From Acherontichlamydia pituitae (GTDB taxonomy: Bacteria; Chlamydiota; Chlamydiia; Chlamydiales; Rhabdochlamydiaceae), in assembly GCA_019634675.1 (NCBI GenBank), contig JAHCAX010000004.1:1-64000 (forward strand): 64,000 bases of DNA, written 5' to 3'. The notes beneath the pieces were generated by a model. That model saw nothing but the letters and a program-made list of their open reading frames with translations. It was not told the DNA's origin and searched no databases. Position 1 is the stretch's first letter; every line of letters begins with the position of its first letter. Shown one piece after another: positions 27,447 through 36,695 of the stretch. A program made the position numbers and the translations under genes.

Positions 27447-27768
27447 AAAACCTTTAACCGTTGTAGTTTTCGACTGTTTTAAGCCATATAAACAGAAGAG
27501 AATATTTCTGAAAAGTTTTATAATAGCTACTGCGCACAAACAACTTCAAGAGTTGGAATAGGTATACCGGAACAACCTGAAAAATCGGTTTTTGGCATTG
27601 TCAGCTTATCCTCTAAATTTTCATGCTCGCTCGCACCTAGCCCATTTGGCAATGGTCGCTTGCTCCGCAACGCTTTTACTTGAAAATTTGGAGGAATCTG
27701 TTTGCCAAATTCTCGATTTTTTAGGTTGTTTCGGTATAAAGGATCTGCCCTTAATTCGAAAGCTAACT

Positions 27769-27906
27769 TATACACAGAGTGATTAAAAAATTGGAATTTG
27801 GCAAAGCTGGCGCACTGAAACCGGTTCGTGCTTAAGGACACTTCACCGGCTTCTCACTGTCCGTTCGCTACCAAGCCAAAACCAATTTTTGAAATACAAT
27901 GTGTAT
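27769..27906. repeat. MITE-like repeat family B, copy 2 (short form)
   Basis: A 138-bp element. The left end is TATACACAGAGTGATTAAAA followed by ATTGGAATTTGGC; the right end complements it (ATACACATTGTATTTCAAAA then ATTGGTTTTGGC). The interior is shorter than in the other copies. It abuts repeat family A directly at 27906/27907. Confidence 0.8.
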
Positions 27907-28063
27907 GAGGCTATCCGCAATCTAGGGAGAAAAAGTTGGAAGATGATTTTGAGATAATTTTTGTGTTTTTCAGCGAGGGAATATTCATAATATTTCCGAG
28001 AAGAAAACCACTAAAAGCGTTCAAAAGACTCCCCAAATTTTTTCTCTAGATGCGGCTAGGCCC
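27907..28063. repeat. MITE-like repeat family A, copy 2
   Basis: About 157 bp, closely similar along its whole length to 7921-8077, with the same inverted ends (GAGGCTATCCGCAATCTAG at the left and its near-complement at the right). The conserved interior includes GATTTTTGTGTTTTTC-type sequence followed by GAGGGAATATTCAT. Non-coding. Confidence 0.8.
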
Positions 28064-28162
28064 ATAGCATCGCGACCAGATCATTCTTCTTAAAATCGAT
28101 AGTTCAAAAAAAATCGAACCCAAGTCTTCTTCTGATCATGTAATATTTCATAAACAGCCTAA

Positions 28163-30346
28163 CTACTGAATTTGGATAATTGTAATAAAAGATCCGGGAC
28201 CCATCAATCCTCCCGTTCCTGTTGCAGGACCGACCAAACCTCTCGAAGCTCCAGATCTATTCATTAATCGAATCTGGTCACCGGCATTAAGAGAAACCAT
28301 GCATGTTAGACCATGCAATCCTCCTATTCCCGAATCAGCATTAGAAACTGCAAAGTCATTTCCAATATCAGTTCCAGGAGGTGTTCGATTTAGCGCAAAT
28401 ATTGAAGGACTTCCGCCGCTTGTGACAAATCCCCAGAAAATCTCATAAACCCCTGAAAAAGATACAGTAACAACTCCCGATGAAACAGTTATTCCGGATG
28501 ACGCTGCAGGCGATGCATCAATGAGTGGTACAGCGCTATTGTTCGGAACACTTATTCCAGAAGTGAAGGCAAAAAAACCAAATGCGCCAATTCCTCTACC
28601 TGTCGCTCCAGTCCGTCCTGTCGCTCCAGTAAAGCCTGTTGCTCCAGTAGCCCCAGTAGCTCCTGTAAACCCTGTGGCTCCCGTTCGTCCAGTTATTCCT
28701 GTAAACCCGGTTGCCCCTGTAAAACCTGTTGCTCCTGTAAAACCTGTTGCTCCTGTAAAGCCTGTAGGTCCTGTAGCCCCGGTTGATCCTGTTCGACCAG
28801 TCATTCCTGTAGCCCCTGTTGCTCCAGTAAAACCTGTAGATCCAGTAGTCCCAGTAGCTCCAGTAAAGCCTGTAGCCCCTGTAAACCCTGTTGCTCCCGT
28901 TCGGCCAGTCATTCCTGTAGCCCCTGTTGCTCCAGTAAAGCCTGTTGCTCCTGTGAAGCCCGTTGTTCCTGTGAAGCCTGTTGCTCCTGTGAAGCCCGTT
29001 GTTCCTGTGAAGCCTGTTGCTCCTGTGAAGCCTGTCGTTCCCGTTTCACCTGTTGCGCCGGTAAATCCGGTTGCTCCTGTCTCGCCCGTCGCACCTGTAA
29101 ATCCAGTGGCTCCTGTTTCTCCGGTCGCACCTGTAAAACCCGTTGCACCGGTAATGCCTGTAGATCCTGTAAACCCTGTAGATCCCATCAATCCTGTGGA
29201 TCCGGTAAAGCCTGTCGCTCCGGTAAAGCCTGTCGCTCCTGCCTCTCCGGTCGCACCTGTAAATCCGGTTGCTCCTGTTTCCCCGGTTGCTCCTGTAAAA
29301 CCTGTTGTTCCTGTCTCGCCTGTTGCACCTGTAAATCCAGTTGCTCCTGTTTCTCCTGTTGCACCTGTAAATCCGGTTGCTCCTGTTTCCCCGGTTGCTC
29401 CTGTAAAACCTATTGTTCCTGTCTCGCCTGTTGCACCTGTAAAACCTGTGGCGCCTGTAAAGCCTGTTGCACCTGTAAAACCTGTGGTGCCTGTAAAGCC
29501 TGTCGTACCTGTAAACCCAGTTGCTCCTGTTTCTCCGATTGCACCTGTGAATCCGGTAATTCCTGCGCCTCCAGTTTGACCTGTTGCTCCAGTAAATCCA
29601 GTAGCGCCTGTAGTTCCTGTGGCGCCTGTTTCACCGGTCGCTCCAGTTGATCCTGTAGCGCCTGTAGTTCCTGTGGGGCCTGTAGTGCCGGTTGCTCCAG
29701 TTGATCCTGTAGCGCCTGTAGTTCCTGTGGCGCCTGTAGCGCCGGTTGCTCCTGGTTGACCAATTGATCCATCAGATCCAGTTGAACCAGTATTACCTGT
29801 AGCACCTGTGCTGCCCATTGCTCCGGTCACACCAGTAATACCCGTAGCTCCTGTTAGTCCTGTTAGGCCTGTGCTGCCAGTTGCTCCTGTAGAACCAGTT
29901 TCTCCGGTTGCGCCTGTTGCGCCTGTTGCACCCGTTGTCCCTGTTGATCCGACACCAGTAGCGCCTGTTGCGCCTGTAGATCCGGTTGCGCCTATGCCTG
30001 TGGCGCCCGTAGAGCCGGTGGAGCCCGAACCAGAACCAGATAAACCTGTAGATCCAGCAGGGCCTGGAGGACCGCTTGCTCCTGGTGGGCCCGGAGGGCC
30101 TTCTGGCCCCGGAGGACCCGCTTTTGATGGTTTGCCGCAACCGACTTCTAAAAATTCAGCTTCGAGGCCACCGCTAAGAGGTTCGACCACATCGCCAAAG
30201 CTCAAATCAGAAACAGTAATGGCAGAACTTTGATCTTTGTTCTTGGTTAAAGATCGTTTCGGATGAGAATGTGTTGGAATAGACTCAGCATTAGCTACAA
30301 CTGTGAGCATTAAGGCTGAAAAGAATATTGAGTATTTCTTATTCAC
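28163..30346 (-). CDS. collagen-like protein 4
   Basis: A 727-residue protein starting at GTG with AGGA 8 bases upstream. Order: signal peptide (ending ANA at 20), basic linker, FLEVGCGKPSK with Cys70, a GPP/GPE stretch, about 160 Gly-X-Thr triplets, and a type-2 head (FGFFAFTSGI, GVYEIFWGFV, GGLHGLTCMVSLNAGDQIRLMNRSGASRG). The head sequence is very similar to that of the gene at 22967. Probably a trimeric surface fibre protein. Confidence 0.9.
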   Translation of the reverse strand: MNKKYSIFFSALMLTVVANAESIPTHSHPKRSLTKNKDQSSAITVSDLSFGDVVEPLSGGLEAEFLEVGCGKPSKAGPPGPEGPPGPPGASGPPGPAGSTGLSGSGSGSTGSTGATGIGATGSTGATGATGVGSTGTTGATGATGATGETGSTGATGSTGLTGLTGATGITGVTGAMGSTGATGNTGSTGSDGSIGQPGATGATGATGTTGATGSTGATGTTGPTGTTGATGSTGATGETGATGTTGATGFTGATGQTGGAGITGFTGAIGETGATGFTGTTGFTGTTGFTGATGFTGATGFTGATGETGTIGFTGATGETGATGFTGATGETGATGFTGATGETGTTGFTGATGETGATGFTGATGEAGATGFTGATGFTGSTGLMGSTGFTGSTGITGATGFTGATGETGATGFTGATGETGATGFTGATGETGTTGFTGATGFTGTTGFTGATGFTGTTGFTGATGFTGATGATGMTGRTGATGFTGATGFTGATGTTGSTGFTGATGATGMTGRTGSTGATGPTGFTGATGFTGATGFTGATGFTGITGRTGATGFTGATGATGATGFTGATGRTGATGRGIGAFGFFAFTSGISVPNNSAVPLIDASPAASSGITVSSGVVTVSFSGVYEIFWGFVTSGGSPSIFALNRTPPGTDIGNDFAVSNADSGIGGLHGLTCMVSLNAGDQIRLMNRSGASRGLVGPATGTGGLMGPGSFITIIQIQ

Positions 30347-30845
30347 AAAATTGTCCTAAATTTAGCTGATTTTAGTACATTCATCTAGAACCCTCCATCC
30401 TCTTCATGATGAGAAAAATTTTTCCTTCATGAAATTTCCCAAAATTCCGCTCAACTAATATTAAGTTATTTGGAACAGGTAGCAAAGCCTGCTTTCCTTG
30501 AAATAAATAAGAGCTGAGGACAAGTCTATTCTGATGGCAGATAAGGAGATAACGGCAGAATAACTTCCAAGTTAACATGATGATTCGCACCTCCAAAAGG
30601 AGCATTGGCCAGATGAGGAAATGAAATAAATAACTCTTCCTAACTCGGAATAAGAACCGTTCTTATAACGCCTAAATTTCGGAAGAAGTTTCTCGTAAAA
30701 TTCAATGCATATATTAAGCGAACTCAAACAAATCGAGATCTTTATAAAACCTTCTTCAGCAATCCTATCGATGACTTTTTTCAGTTCCTGGCCCATTTTA
30801 CTTAAGCCTATTACGGCTTGGACTGAACTCATCTTTAGAACTTGC
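30347..30845. other. intergenic region with a doubtful 86-codon frame
   Basis: About 500 bp between two collagen genes. The only frame with some protein character is on the minus strand (30832 to 30572, 86 codons, MSSVQAVIGLSKMGQELKKVIDRI...), starting 14 bases after the collagen stop. It has an amphipathic start but a Cys-rich, unconvincing tail and no clear Shine-Dalgarno sequence. It might be a decayed gene. Confidence 0.3.
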
Positions 30846-33554
30846 TTATTGCAGCTGAATAATCGTTACATACATTCCTGGGCCTCCAAGGCCTCCAGCC
30901 CCAGCCAAAGTTCTAGCGCCTCCGCCCGGAGCTACGGGACCTGTTCTATTAAATACTCGAATTGTATCACCTGCATTCAGGGAAATAATGACTGTTTCAC
31001 TGTGCAGTCCTCCTTGGAAAGAATCTCCAGAAATTGAAAAATCATTACCAATGTCTGTTAGCGAGTTATTTAAATTAAGCGCAAAGACAGTTGGATTGTT
31101 ACCACTTTGTGCGCAATATCCCCATGTGATCAGATAAAGCCCGGTTGAAGGCACAGTAAGCGCGCCAGAAGAATTTGTAATCCCAAGAGTAACGGCAGGC
31201 GCACCTACAGTTACAAGAGGGACCGTCCCATTATTTGGAATGTTTGCCCCGGAGGTAAACGTAAAAAAACCAAATGCAGGAAAACCCGCTCCCGTAGCTC
31301 CAGTCCTTCCCGTGGTCCCGGAAACGCCAGTCGGCCCGGTCACACCAGTAGCGCCTGTCCTTCCAGTAGCTCCAGTAGCTCCAGTAGCCCCAGTAAATCC
31401 TGTTGTTCCCGTACCTCCAGTCCTTCCTGTTGCGCCGGTAACACCCATCTGGCCAGTAGCTCCTGTAGGTCCCGTCATTCCAGTCAATCCGGAAACGCCC
31501 GTTACCCCGAAAGATCCTGTTATTCCGGTGGGTCCAGTAAATCCTGTGGTGCCTGTGAATCCTGTTGCTCCAGTAAATCCTGTGGCCCCTGTGAATCCTG
31601 TAGGTCCCGTAAAGCCTGTAGATCCAGTCGATCCTGTAGGTCCTGTAGAGCCCGTTGTCCCAGTCGATCCTGTGGCGCCCGTAGAGCCCGTTGTCCCAGT
31701 CGATCCTGTAGGTCCCGTAAAGCCTGTTGCTCCAGTGAATCCGGTGGATCCTGTAAAGCCTGTTGCTCCAGTGAATCCCGTGGATCCTGTAAAGCCTGTT
31801 GCTCCAGTAATGCCGGTTGCACCTGTGGTTCCTGTAGGTCCCGTGATCCCTGTCGATCCAGTAATGCCGGTTCCACCTGTGGTTCCTGTAGGTCCCGTGA
31901 TCCCTGTCGATCCAGTAATGCCGGTTGCACCTGTGGTTCCTGTAGATCCAGTAGATCCTGTAGCTCCTGTAAAGCCTGTTGCACCTGTCAATCCTGTAGG
32001 TCCCGTAAAGCCTGTAAATCCAGTGGATCCTGTAAACCCTGTAAATCCTGTGGCTCCTGTCAATCCTGTAGGTCCCGTAAAGCCTGTAGCTCCAGTGGAT
32101 CCTGTAAGCCCTGTAAGCCCTGTTGTTCCTGTAAGGCCAGTTGCTCCTGTAAAACCTGTAGCTCCTTCCAGTCCTGTAGCTCCCGTTTCTCCAGTTGCTC
32201 CAGTCAATCCTGTAAAGCCTATTCCACCGGTCATACCTGTTTCACCAGTTGCTCCAGTCGTCCCGGTAGGTCCCGTTTCTCCTGTTGCTCCAGTTGTTCC
32301 TGTGGGTCCCGTTTCTCCAGTGGCTCCAGTTGTTCCTGTAGGTCCCGTTTCTCCTGTTGCTCCAGTTGTTCCTGTAGGTCCCGTTTCTCCTGTTGCTCCA
32401 GTCGTTCCCGTAGGTCCCGTTTCTCCAGTGGCTCCAGTTGTTCCTGTGGGGCCCGTTTCTCCAGTGGCTCCGGTTGTTCCTGTGGGTCCCGTTTCTCCAG
32501 TGGCTCCAGTTGTTCCTGTGGGTCCCGTTTCTCCAGTGGCTCCAGTTGTTCCGGTAAGTCCCGTTTCTCCAGTCGCACCTGTAAATCCAATTGCACCAGT
32601 TGCACCAGTGGTTCCAGTGGCTCCAGTCACTCCAATATCGCCTGTAGCTCCGGTCGCTCCTGTTGCTCCAGTGAGTCCGGTTGCGCCAGTAATACCTGTC
32701 ATTCCAGTTCCACCACCAGTCCCAGTATTGCCTGTTGTTCCTGTTGTTCCTATAGAGCCGGTCAACCCTGTTGAACCTGTTTCACCAGTTGTCCCAGTTG
32801 TTCCTGTAAATCCCGTTAATCCTGTTGAACCGGTAAAACCAGTTGTACCAATAGCTCCATCTGCGCCAGCAACACTCAATCCTGTAGAACCGGTAATACC
32901 CGTTGATCCTGTCATGCTAATGCCAGTCGCGCCTGTGGCTCCGGTCGTTCCTGTTAGGCCAATGCCGGTTGCACCTGTTAGCCCCGTCGAGCCTGTTATG
33001 CCAAAGCCGGTTGCTCCGGTCATTCCTGTTGGACCGCCGCCTGCTCCTGTGGCACCTGTTGCTCCAGTAGGACCTGTCAGACCATTTTGTCCGGGAAGAC
33101 CCGGCGCTCCTGGCGGACCTGGCGGTCCATGCTTGGGAGGCCTGCCGCAGCCGACTTGAAGAAATTCGATAATATTATCATACTTTCTTAAGTCTTGTAT
33201 CAAAGCATTGTATTGAGTTTGAGAAAGGGAGCTGAGAGGACCTCGAAGCCTTTCATATATGTCGTTCAATGAAAAGCCGTCATGTTCCACCTTAATGCTA
33301 GATAGGATCTTTTCATATTCGAAAAACAGATCAACAAGTTCACGATATTTTGACTTAGGCAATGATCCAGTTGTTATCAGTTCTTGAACATAATTGTGGA
33401 TATACAGCTCTTCATTGCCGCTAGGACGCTGGTCAGCAAACTTGAAATCCGAAGAATGCGTATCATTAAAACTAAAGACAGCGATAGACAAGGATATCCA
33501 AAAGATCGACATAAAAGCTGCAGAATATTTTTCAACAACCTGATTCCCAGCCAT
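30846..33554 (-). CDS. collagen-like protein 5 (long type)
   Basis: A 902-residue protein: N-terminal signal or anchor (about 10-29), helical domain (about 45-133: YIHNYVQELITTGSLPKSKYRELVDLF...) shared with the genes at 12406 and 36696, Cys136 in GCGRPPK, a short GPP/GAP/GLP stretch, about 205 triplets, and a type-2 head (FGFFTFTSGANIPNNGTVPL, GLYLITWGYC, GGLHSETVIISLNAGDTIRVFNRTG). Its repeat region has eight copies of GETGPTGTTGAT; Gly-Pro-Thr triplets of this kind are O-glycosylated in BclA of Bacillus. The start lies in a weak GAGAA context. Confidence 0.9.
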   Translation of the reverse strand: MAGNQVVEKYSAAFMSIFWISLSIAVFSFNDTHSSDFKFADQRPSGNEELYIHNYVQELITTGSLPKSKYRELVDLFFEYEKILSSIKVEHDGFSLNDIYERLRGPLSSLSQTQYNALIQDLRKYDNIIEFLQVGCGRPPKHGPPGPPGAPGLPGQNGLTGPTGATGATGAGGGPTGMTGATGFGITGSTGLTGATGIGLTGTTGATGATGISMTGSTGITGSTGLSVAGADGAIGTTGFTGSTGLTGFTGTTGTTGETGSTGLTGSIGTTGTTGNTGTGGGTGMTGITGATGLTGATGATGATGDIGVTGATGTTGATGAIGFTGATGETGLTGTTGATGETGPTGTTGATGETGPTGTTGATGETGPTGTTGATGETGPTGTTGATGETGPTGTTGATGETGPTGTTGATGETGPTGTTGATGETGPTGTTGATGETGMTGGIGFTGLTGATGETGATGLEGATGFTGATGLTGTTGLTGLTGSTGATGFTGPTGLTGATGFTGFTGSTGFTGFTGPTGLTGATGFTGATGSTGSTGTTGATGITGSTGITGPTGTTGGTGITGSTGITGPTGTTGATGITGATGFTGSTGFTGATGFTGSTGFTGATGFTGPTGSTGTTGSTGATGSTGTTGSTGPTGSTGSTGFTGPTGFTGATGFTGATGFTGTTGFTGPTGITGSFGVTGVSGLTGMTGPTGATGQMGVTGATGRTGGTGTTGFTGATGATGATGRTGATGVTGPTGVSGTTGRTGATGAGFPAFGFFTFTSGANIPNNGTVPLVTVGAPAVTLGITNSSGALTVPSTGLYLITWGYCAQSGNNPTVFALNLNNSLTDIGNDFSISGDSFQGGLHSETVIISLNAGDTIRVFNRTGPVAPGGGARTLAGAGGLGGPGMYVTIIQLQ
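32241..32580. repeat. 36-bp tandem repeat in collagen gene 5
   Basis: About nine 36-bp units, eight encoding GETGPTGTTGAT and one with Leu in place of Pro. Near-identical at DNA level, so recently expanded. Frame and register are kept by any change in copy number. Confidence 0.85.
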
Positions 33555-33768
33555 TTTCTCAATTCTCTTTTTTATTTTTGGAACTTGATACGGCAGCTTA
33601 ACAAAATGAAAATCCCTTCAAGAAAAATGATAAAATTAAATTTTATCCATCCTAACTTATTATATGCAAGCACCAACCGTCTAATAACCGAACTTGTCCC
33701 TAATCCATTCTAGAGAACTGAGCATTAACCGTTCGCAGATGGAACGATCCATATTGAAAATTGTTCTC

Positions 33769-35178
33769 TTAATCAATGCGCATAACCTGCACGAAAGATC
33801 CTGGCCCTCCAGTTGTGGCTCCCCCTGGAGGTTGCAATGTTCTAGATGCACCGCTGCCATTTCGAAACGTAATCACATCTCCAGCATTAAGCGAAAGAAT
33901 TGTTGTCACATTATGCAGTCCGCCACGATCATCAGCGCTGGAGATCCGATAATTATCTCCAAGGGTAACACCATTTAGAAACAGTTCAAAAATGGTGTCG
34001 TTGGTCCCATCATTCTGGGCAATCCCGAATGTAATCATATAGATACCTGTGGCGCTGATCGTCAGGCTTCCTCCTGCATTGGCAATTCCCAGCGGGGCAG
34101 GAGGTGTTACGGAAACAAGTGGAACAGTAGCAGTAGCCCCTAACGCCGTAGGAGAAGTGTAAGCGAAAAAACCATACGCGAAGTTGTCTAAACTGATGCC
34201 AGTTGGCCCTGTTGCTCCAGTTGCTCCCGTAGAACCTGTAGCTCCCGTAAAGCCTGTGCTGCCAGTTGGGCCTGTCACCCCAGTTCGGCCTGTTGCTCCG
34301 GTCGCACCGGTTGCCCCAGTGAATCCTGTTACTCCTGTAAAGCCAGTGGCTCCGGTAAAACCTGTTGCCCCTGTAAGCCCAGTTGCTCCTGTGAAGCCTG
34401 AGGCTCCAGTAAATCCTGTTACGCCTGTGAAGCCTGTTGCTCCGGTAAAACCTGTTGCTCCTGTAAACCCAGTTGCTCCTGTGAAGCCTGTTGCTCCCGT
34501 TTCACCCGTTGCGCCAGTAAAACCGGTAGAACCTGTAAATCCTGTTGCTCCCGTCTCACCCGTTGCTCCGGTAAAACCTGTTGCTCCCGTTTCGCCGGTG
34601 GCTCCAGTAAAACCTGTTGCTCCCGTCTCGCCTGTTGCACCTGTAAAGCCCGTCGCACCTGTAAAGCCAGTGGCTCCAGTCTCGCCCGTTGTGCCAGTAA
34701 AGCCGGTGGCTCCTGTAAAACCAGTTGATCCGGTGAAGCCCGTTGATCCGGTGAAACCAGTTGCACCTGTAAAGCCGGTTGCTCCCGTTTCACCCGTTGA
34801 TCCTGTAAAACCGGTAGAGCCTGTGAAGCCTGTAGCTCCAGTAAAGCCGGTCGATCCTGTAAAGCCAGTTGCTCCAGTTTCTCCTGTTGCGCCGGTAAAA
34901 CCAGTGGCTCCAGTAAAACCTGTTGAACCGGTCATTCCAGTTGATCCTGTAAAACCGGTAGCTCCTGTAAAGCCGGTGGCTCCTGTTGTTCCTACTGCTC
35001 CCGTAGCTCCAGGAACTCCTGGAGGGCCGGGAGGGCCATGCTTAGGAGCCTTGCCGCAGCCCACCTCTATAATCTCCGTTAGCAATTGATCGGAATCAGC
35101 AGCAAAAAGCTTGCAAAGCGTAAATGGAACTAGAGAAAGAAGAATGGCATATTTTTTATTCACAAGGCGGACTAACAT
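33769..35178 (-). CDS. collagen-like protein 6 (short type)
   Basis: A 469-residue protein: signal peptide (to about 27), very short linker, IIEVGCGKAPK with Cys41, GPPGPPGVPG, about 90 Gly-X-Thr triplets, and a type-2 head (YGFFAYTSPTALG, GIYMITFGIAQ, GGLHNVTTILSLNAGDVITFRNGSGASR). It starts 19 bases after the stop of the collagen gene at 35198, so the two are surely cotranscribed, probably with the gene at 36696. It has no helical N-terminal domain. Confidence 0.9.
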   Translation of the reverse strand: MLVRLVNKKYAILLSLVPFTLCKLFAADSDQLLTEIIEVGCGKAPKHGPPGPPGVPGATGAVGTTGATGFTGATGFTGSTGMTGSTGFTGATGFTGATGETGATGFTGSTGFTGATGFTGSTGFTGSTGETGATGFTGATGFTGSTGFTGSTGFTGATGFTGTTGETGATGFTGATGFTGATGETGATGFTGATGETGATGFTGATGETGATGFTGSTGFTGATGETGATGFTGATGFTGATGFTGATGFTGVTGFTGASGFTGATGLTGATGFTGATGFTGVTGFTGATGATGATGRTGVTGPTGSTGFTGATGSTGATGATGPTGISLDNFAYGFFAYTSPTALGATATVPLVSVTPPAPLGIANAGGSLTISATGIYMITFGIAQNDGTNDTIFELFLNGVTLGDNYRISSADDRGGLHNVTTILSLNAGDVITFRNGSGASRTLQPPGGATTGGPGSFVQVMRID

Positions 35179-35197
35179 TCAAGCATCCTCATTTCTG

Positions 35198-36646
35198 CTA
35201 TTCAATTTGAATAATCGTCAAATAAGCCCCGGGACCTCCCGAAGCCACAGCAGGGGCCAACGTCCTCGTAGCACCGCTGCCATTCCTCAGTTCAATTTGA
35301 TCGCCAGCTGTTAAGAAAAGAATTCCCGTCATACTATGCAATCCGCCAGGATTGGCAGCATCAGTAGTAGACACCCGGAAAGCATCGCCAAGGCTAGCTA
35401 AAGGATTGCCTGCAAAAAGGGTGAACACTGTACTAACGTTGTTATCTGAAAAAATCATCCCAAACGTGATCTGGTAATATCCTGTATTAGGAACTGTCAA
35501 CGTTCCTCCTGCATTCGTAATACCAGAATTAACAATCGTGGTAAATGGCACTTTGGCGTTATTGGCAACTGAGACACCTGGAGTGCCTGTGACATTAAAA
35601 TACCCATAAGCTGGAATCCCCAGGGCTGTTGGACCGGTAGCTCCTGTTGTACCAGTAGCTCCTGTGGATCCTGTTGCTCCAGTCCTTCCTGTTGCTCCAG
35701 TCCTCCCTGTTGCTCCAGTAAACCCTGTAGCGCCTGTTTGCCCGGTAAAGCCGGTGGCCCCGGTAAAACCGGTGGCTCCCGAGAATCCGGTTGCTCCTGT
35801 AAAACCAGTCACTCCAGTTACGCCTGTAACCCCTGTAAAACCGGTCGCTCCTGTGAATCCTGTTGCTCCGGAAAAGCCCGTGACTCCTGTTTCACCTGTT
35901 GATCCCGTAAAGCCGGTAGATCCGGTGAAACCGGTTGATCCAGTAAATCCTGTAGATCCGGTGAAACCCGTTGCTCCTGTAAAGCCGGTTGCTCCTGTAA
36001 AACCGGTTGATCCAGTAAATCCGGTAGATCCGGTGAAACCCGTCGCTCCTGTAAAGCCGGTTGCTCCTGTAAAACCCGTAGCTCCTGTAAAACCCGTTGC
36101 TCCTGTTTCACCCGTGGCGCCGGTAAAACCCGTTGCTCCTGTAAAGCCGGTAGATCCTGTAAATCCGGTAGATCCGGTGAAGCCCGTTGCTCCTGTAAAA
36201 CCGGTGGCGCCTGTAAAACCCGTTGCTCCTGTAAAACCGGTGGCGCCTGTAAATCCGGTAGATCCGGTGAAGCCCGTTGCTCCTGTAAAACCGGTGGCAC
36301 CCGTTTCCCCTGTTGCTCCCGTAAAGCCAGTCGAACCTGTGAAGCCGGTTGATCCTGTAAATCCGGTAGATCCAGTGAAGCCCGTTGCACCTGTGGTTCC
36401 CGTAGAACCTGTCGTTCCTGTCGCTCCGTGGAATCCGGTAGGGCCTTGAGGGCCAGGAGGCCCTGGCTTAGAAGGAGAGCCGCAGCCCACCTCGATGAAC
36501 TCAACTGTACTAGGGTGGTCCAATAATGTGCGTACTTCCGACTCTGGAATAGAAAGAGGCGAGCTAGATTCAGCAAATCCAGAAACAGTAAGGACAAAGA
36601 CTGAGAAGCAAATACCCCATTTCATATTGTCTTGCCAAACTAACAT
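35198..36646 (-). CDS. collagen-like protein 7 (short type)
   Basis: A 482-residue protein: signal peptide (ending GFA at 25), a short linker, FIEVGCGSPSK with Cys55, GPPGPQGPTG, about 90 triplets nearly all Gly-X-Thr, and a type-2 head (YGYFNVTGTPG, GYYQITFGMIF, GGLHSMTGILFLTAGDQIELRNGSGATR). It is second in a likely three-gene collagen operon: the gene at 36696 ends 49 bases before it and the gene at 33769 starts 19 bases after it. Confidence 0.9.
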   Translation of the reverse strand: MLVWQDNMKWGICFSVFVLTVSGFAESSSPLSIPESEVRTLLDHPSTVEFIEVGCGSPSKPGPPGPQGPTGFHGATGTTGSTGTTGATGFTGSTGFTGSTGFTGSTGFTGATGETGATGFTGATGFTGSTGFTGATGFTGATGFTGATGFTGATGFTGSTGFTGSTGFTGATGFTGATGETGATGFTGATGFTGATGFTGATGFTGSTGFTGSTGFTGATGFTGATGFTGSTGFTGSTGFTGSTGFTGSTGETGVTGFSGATGFTGATGFTGVTGVTGVTGFTGATGFSGATGFTGATGFTGQTGATGFTGATGRTGATGRTGATGSTGATGTTGATGPTALGIPAYGYFNVTGTPGVSVANNAKVPFTTIVNSGITNAGGTLTVPNTGYYQITFGMIFSDNNVSTVFTLFAGNPLASLGDAFRVSTTDAANPGGLHSMTGILFLTAGDQIELRNGSGATRTLAPAVASGGPGAYLTIIQIE

Positions 36647-36695
36647 CTGTTTTTTACCTCAATTGCATTCAGCTCTAATTTCTTTTTTTCTTCAT

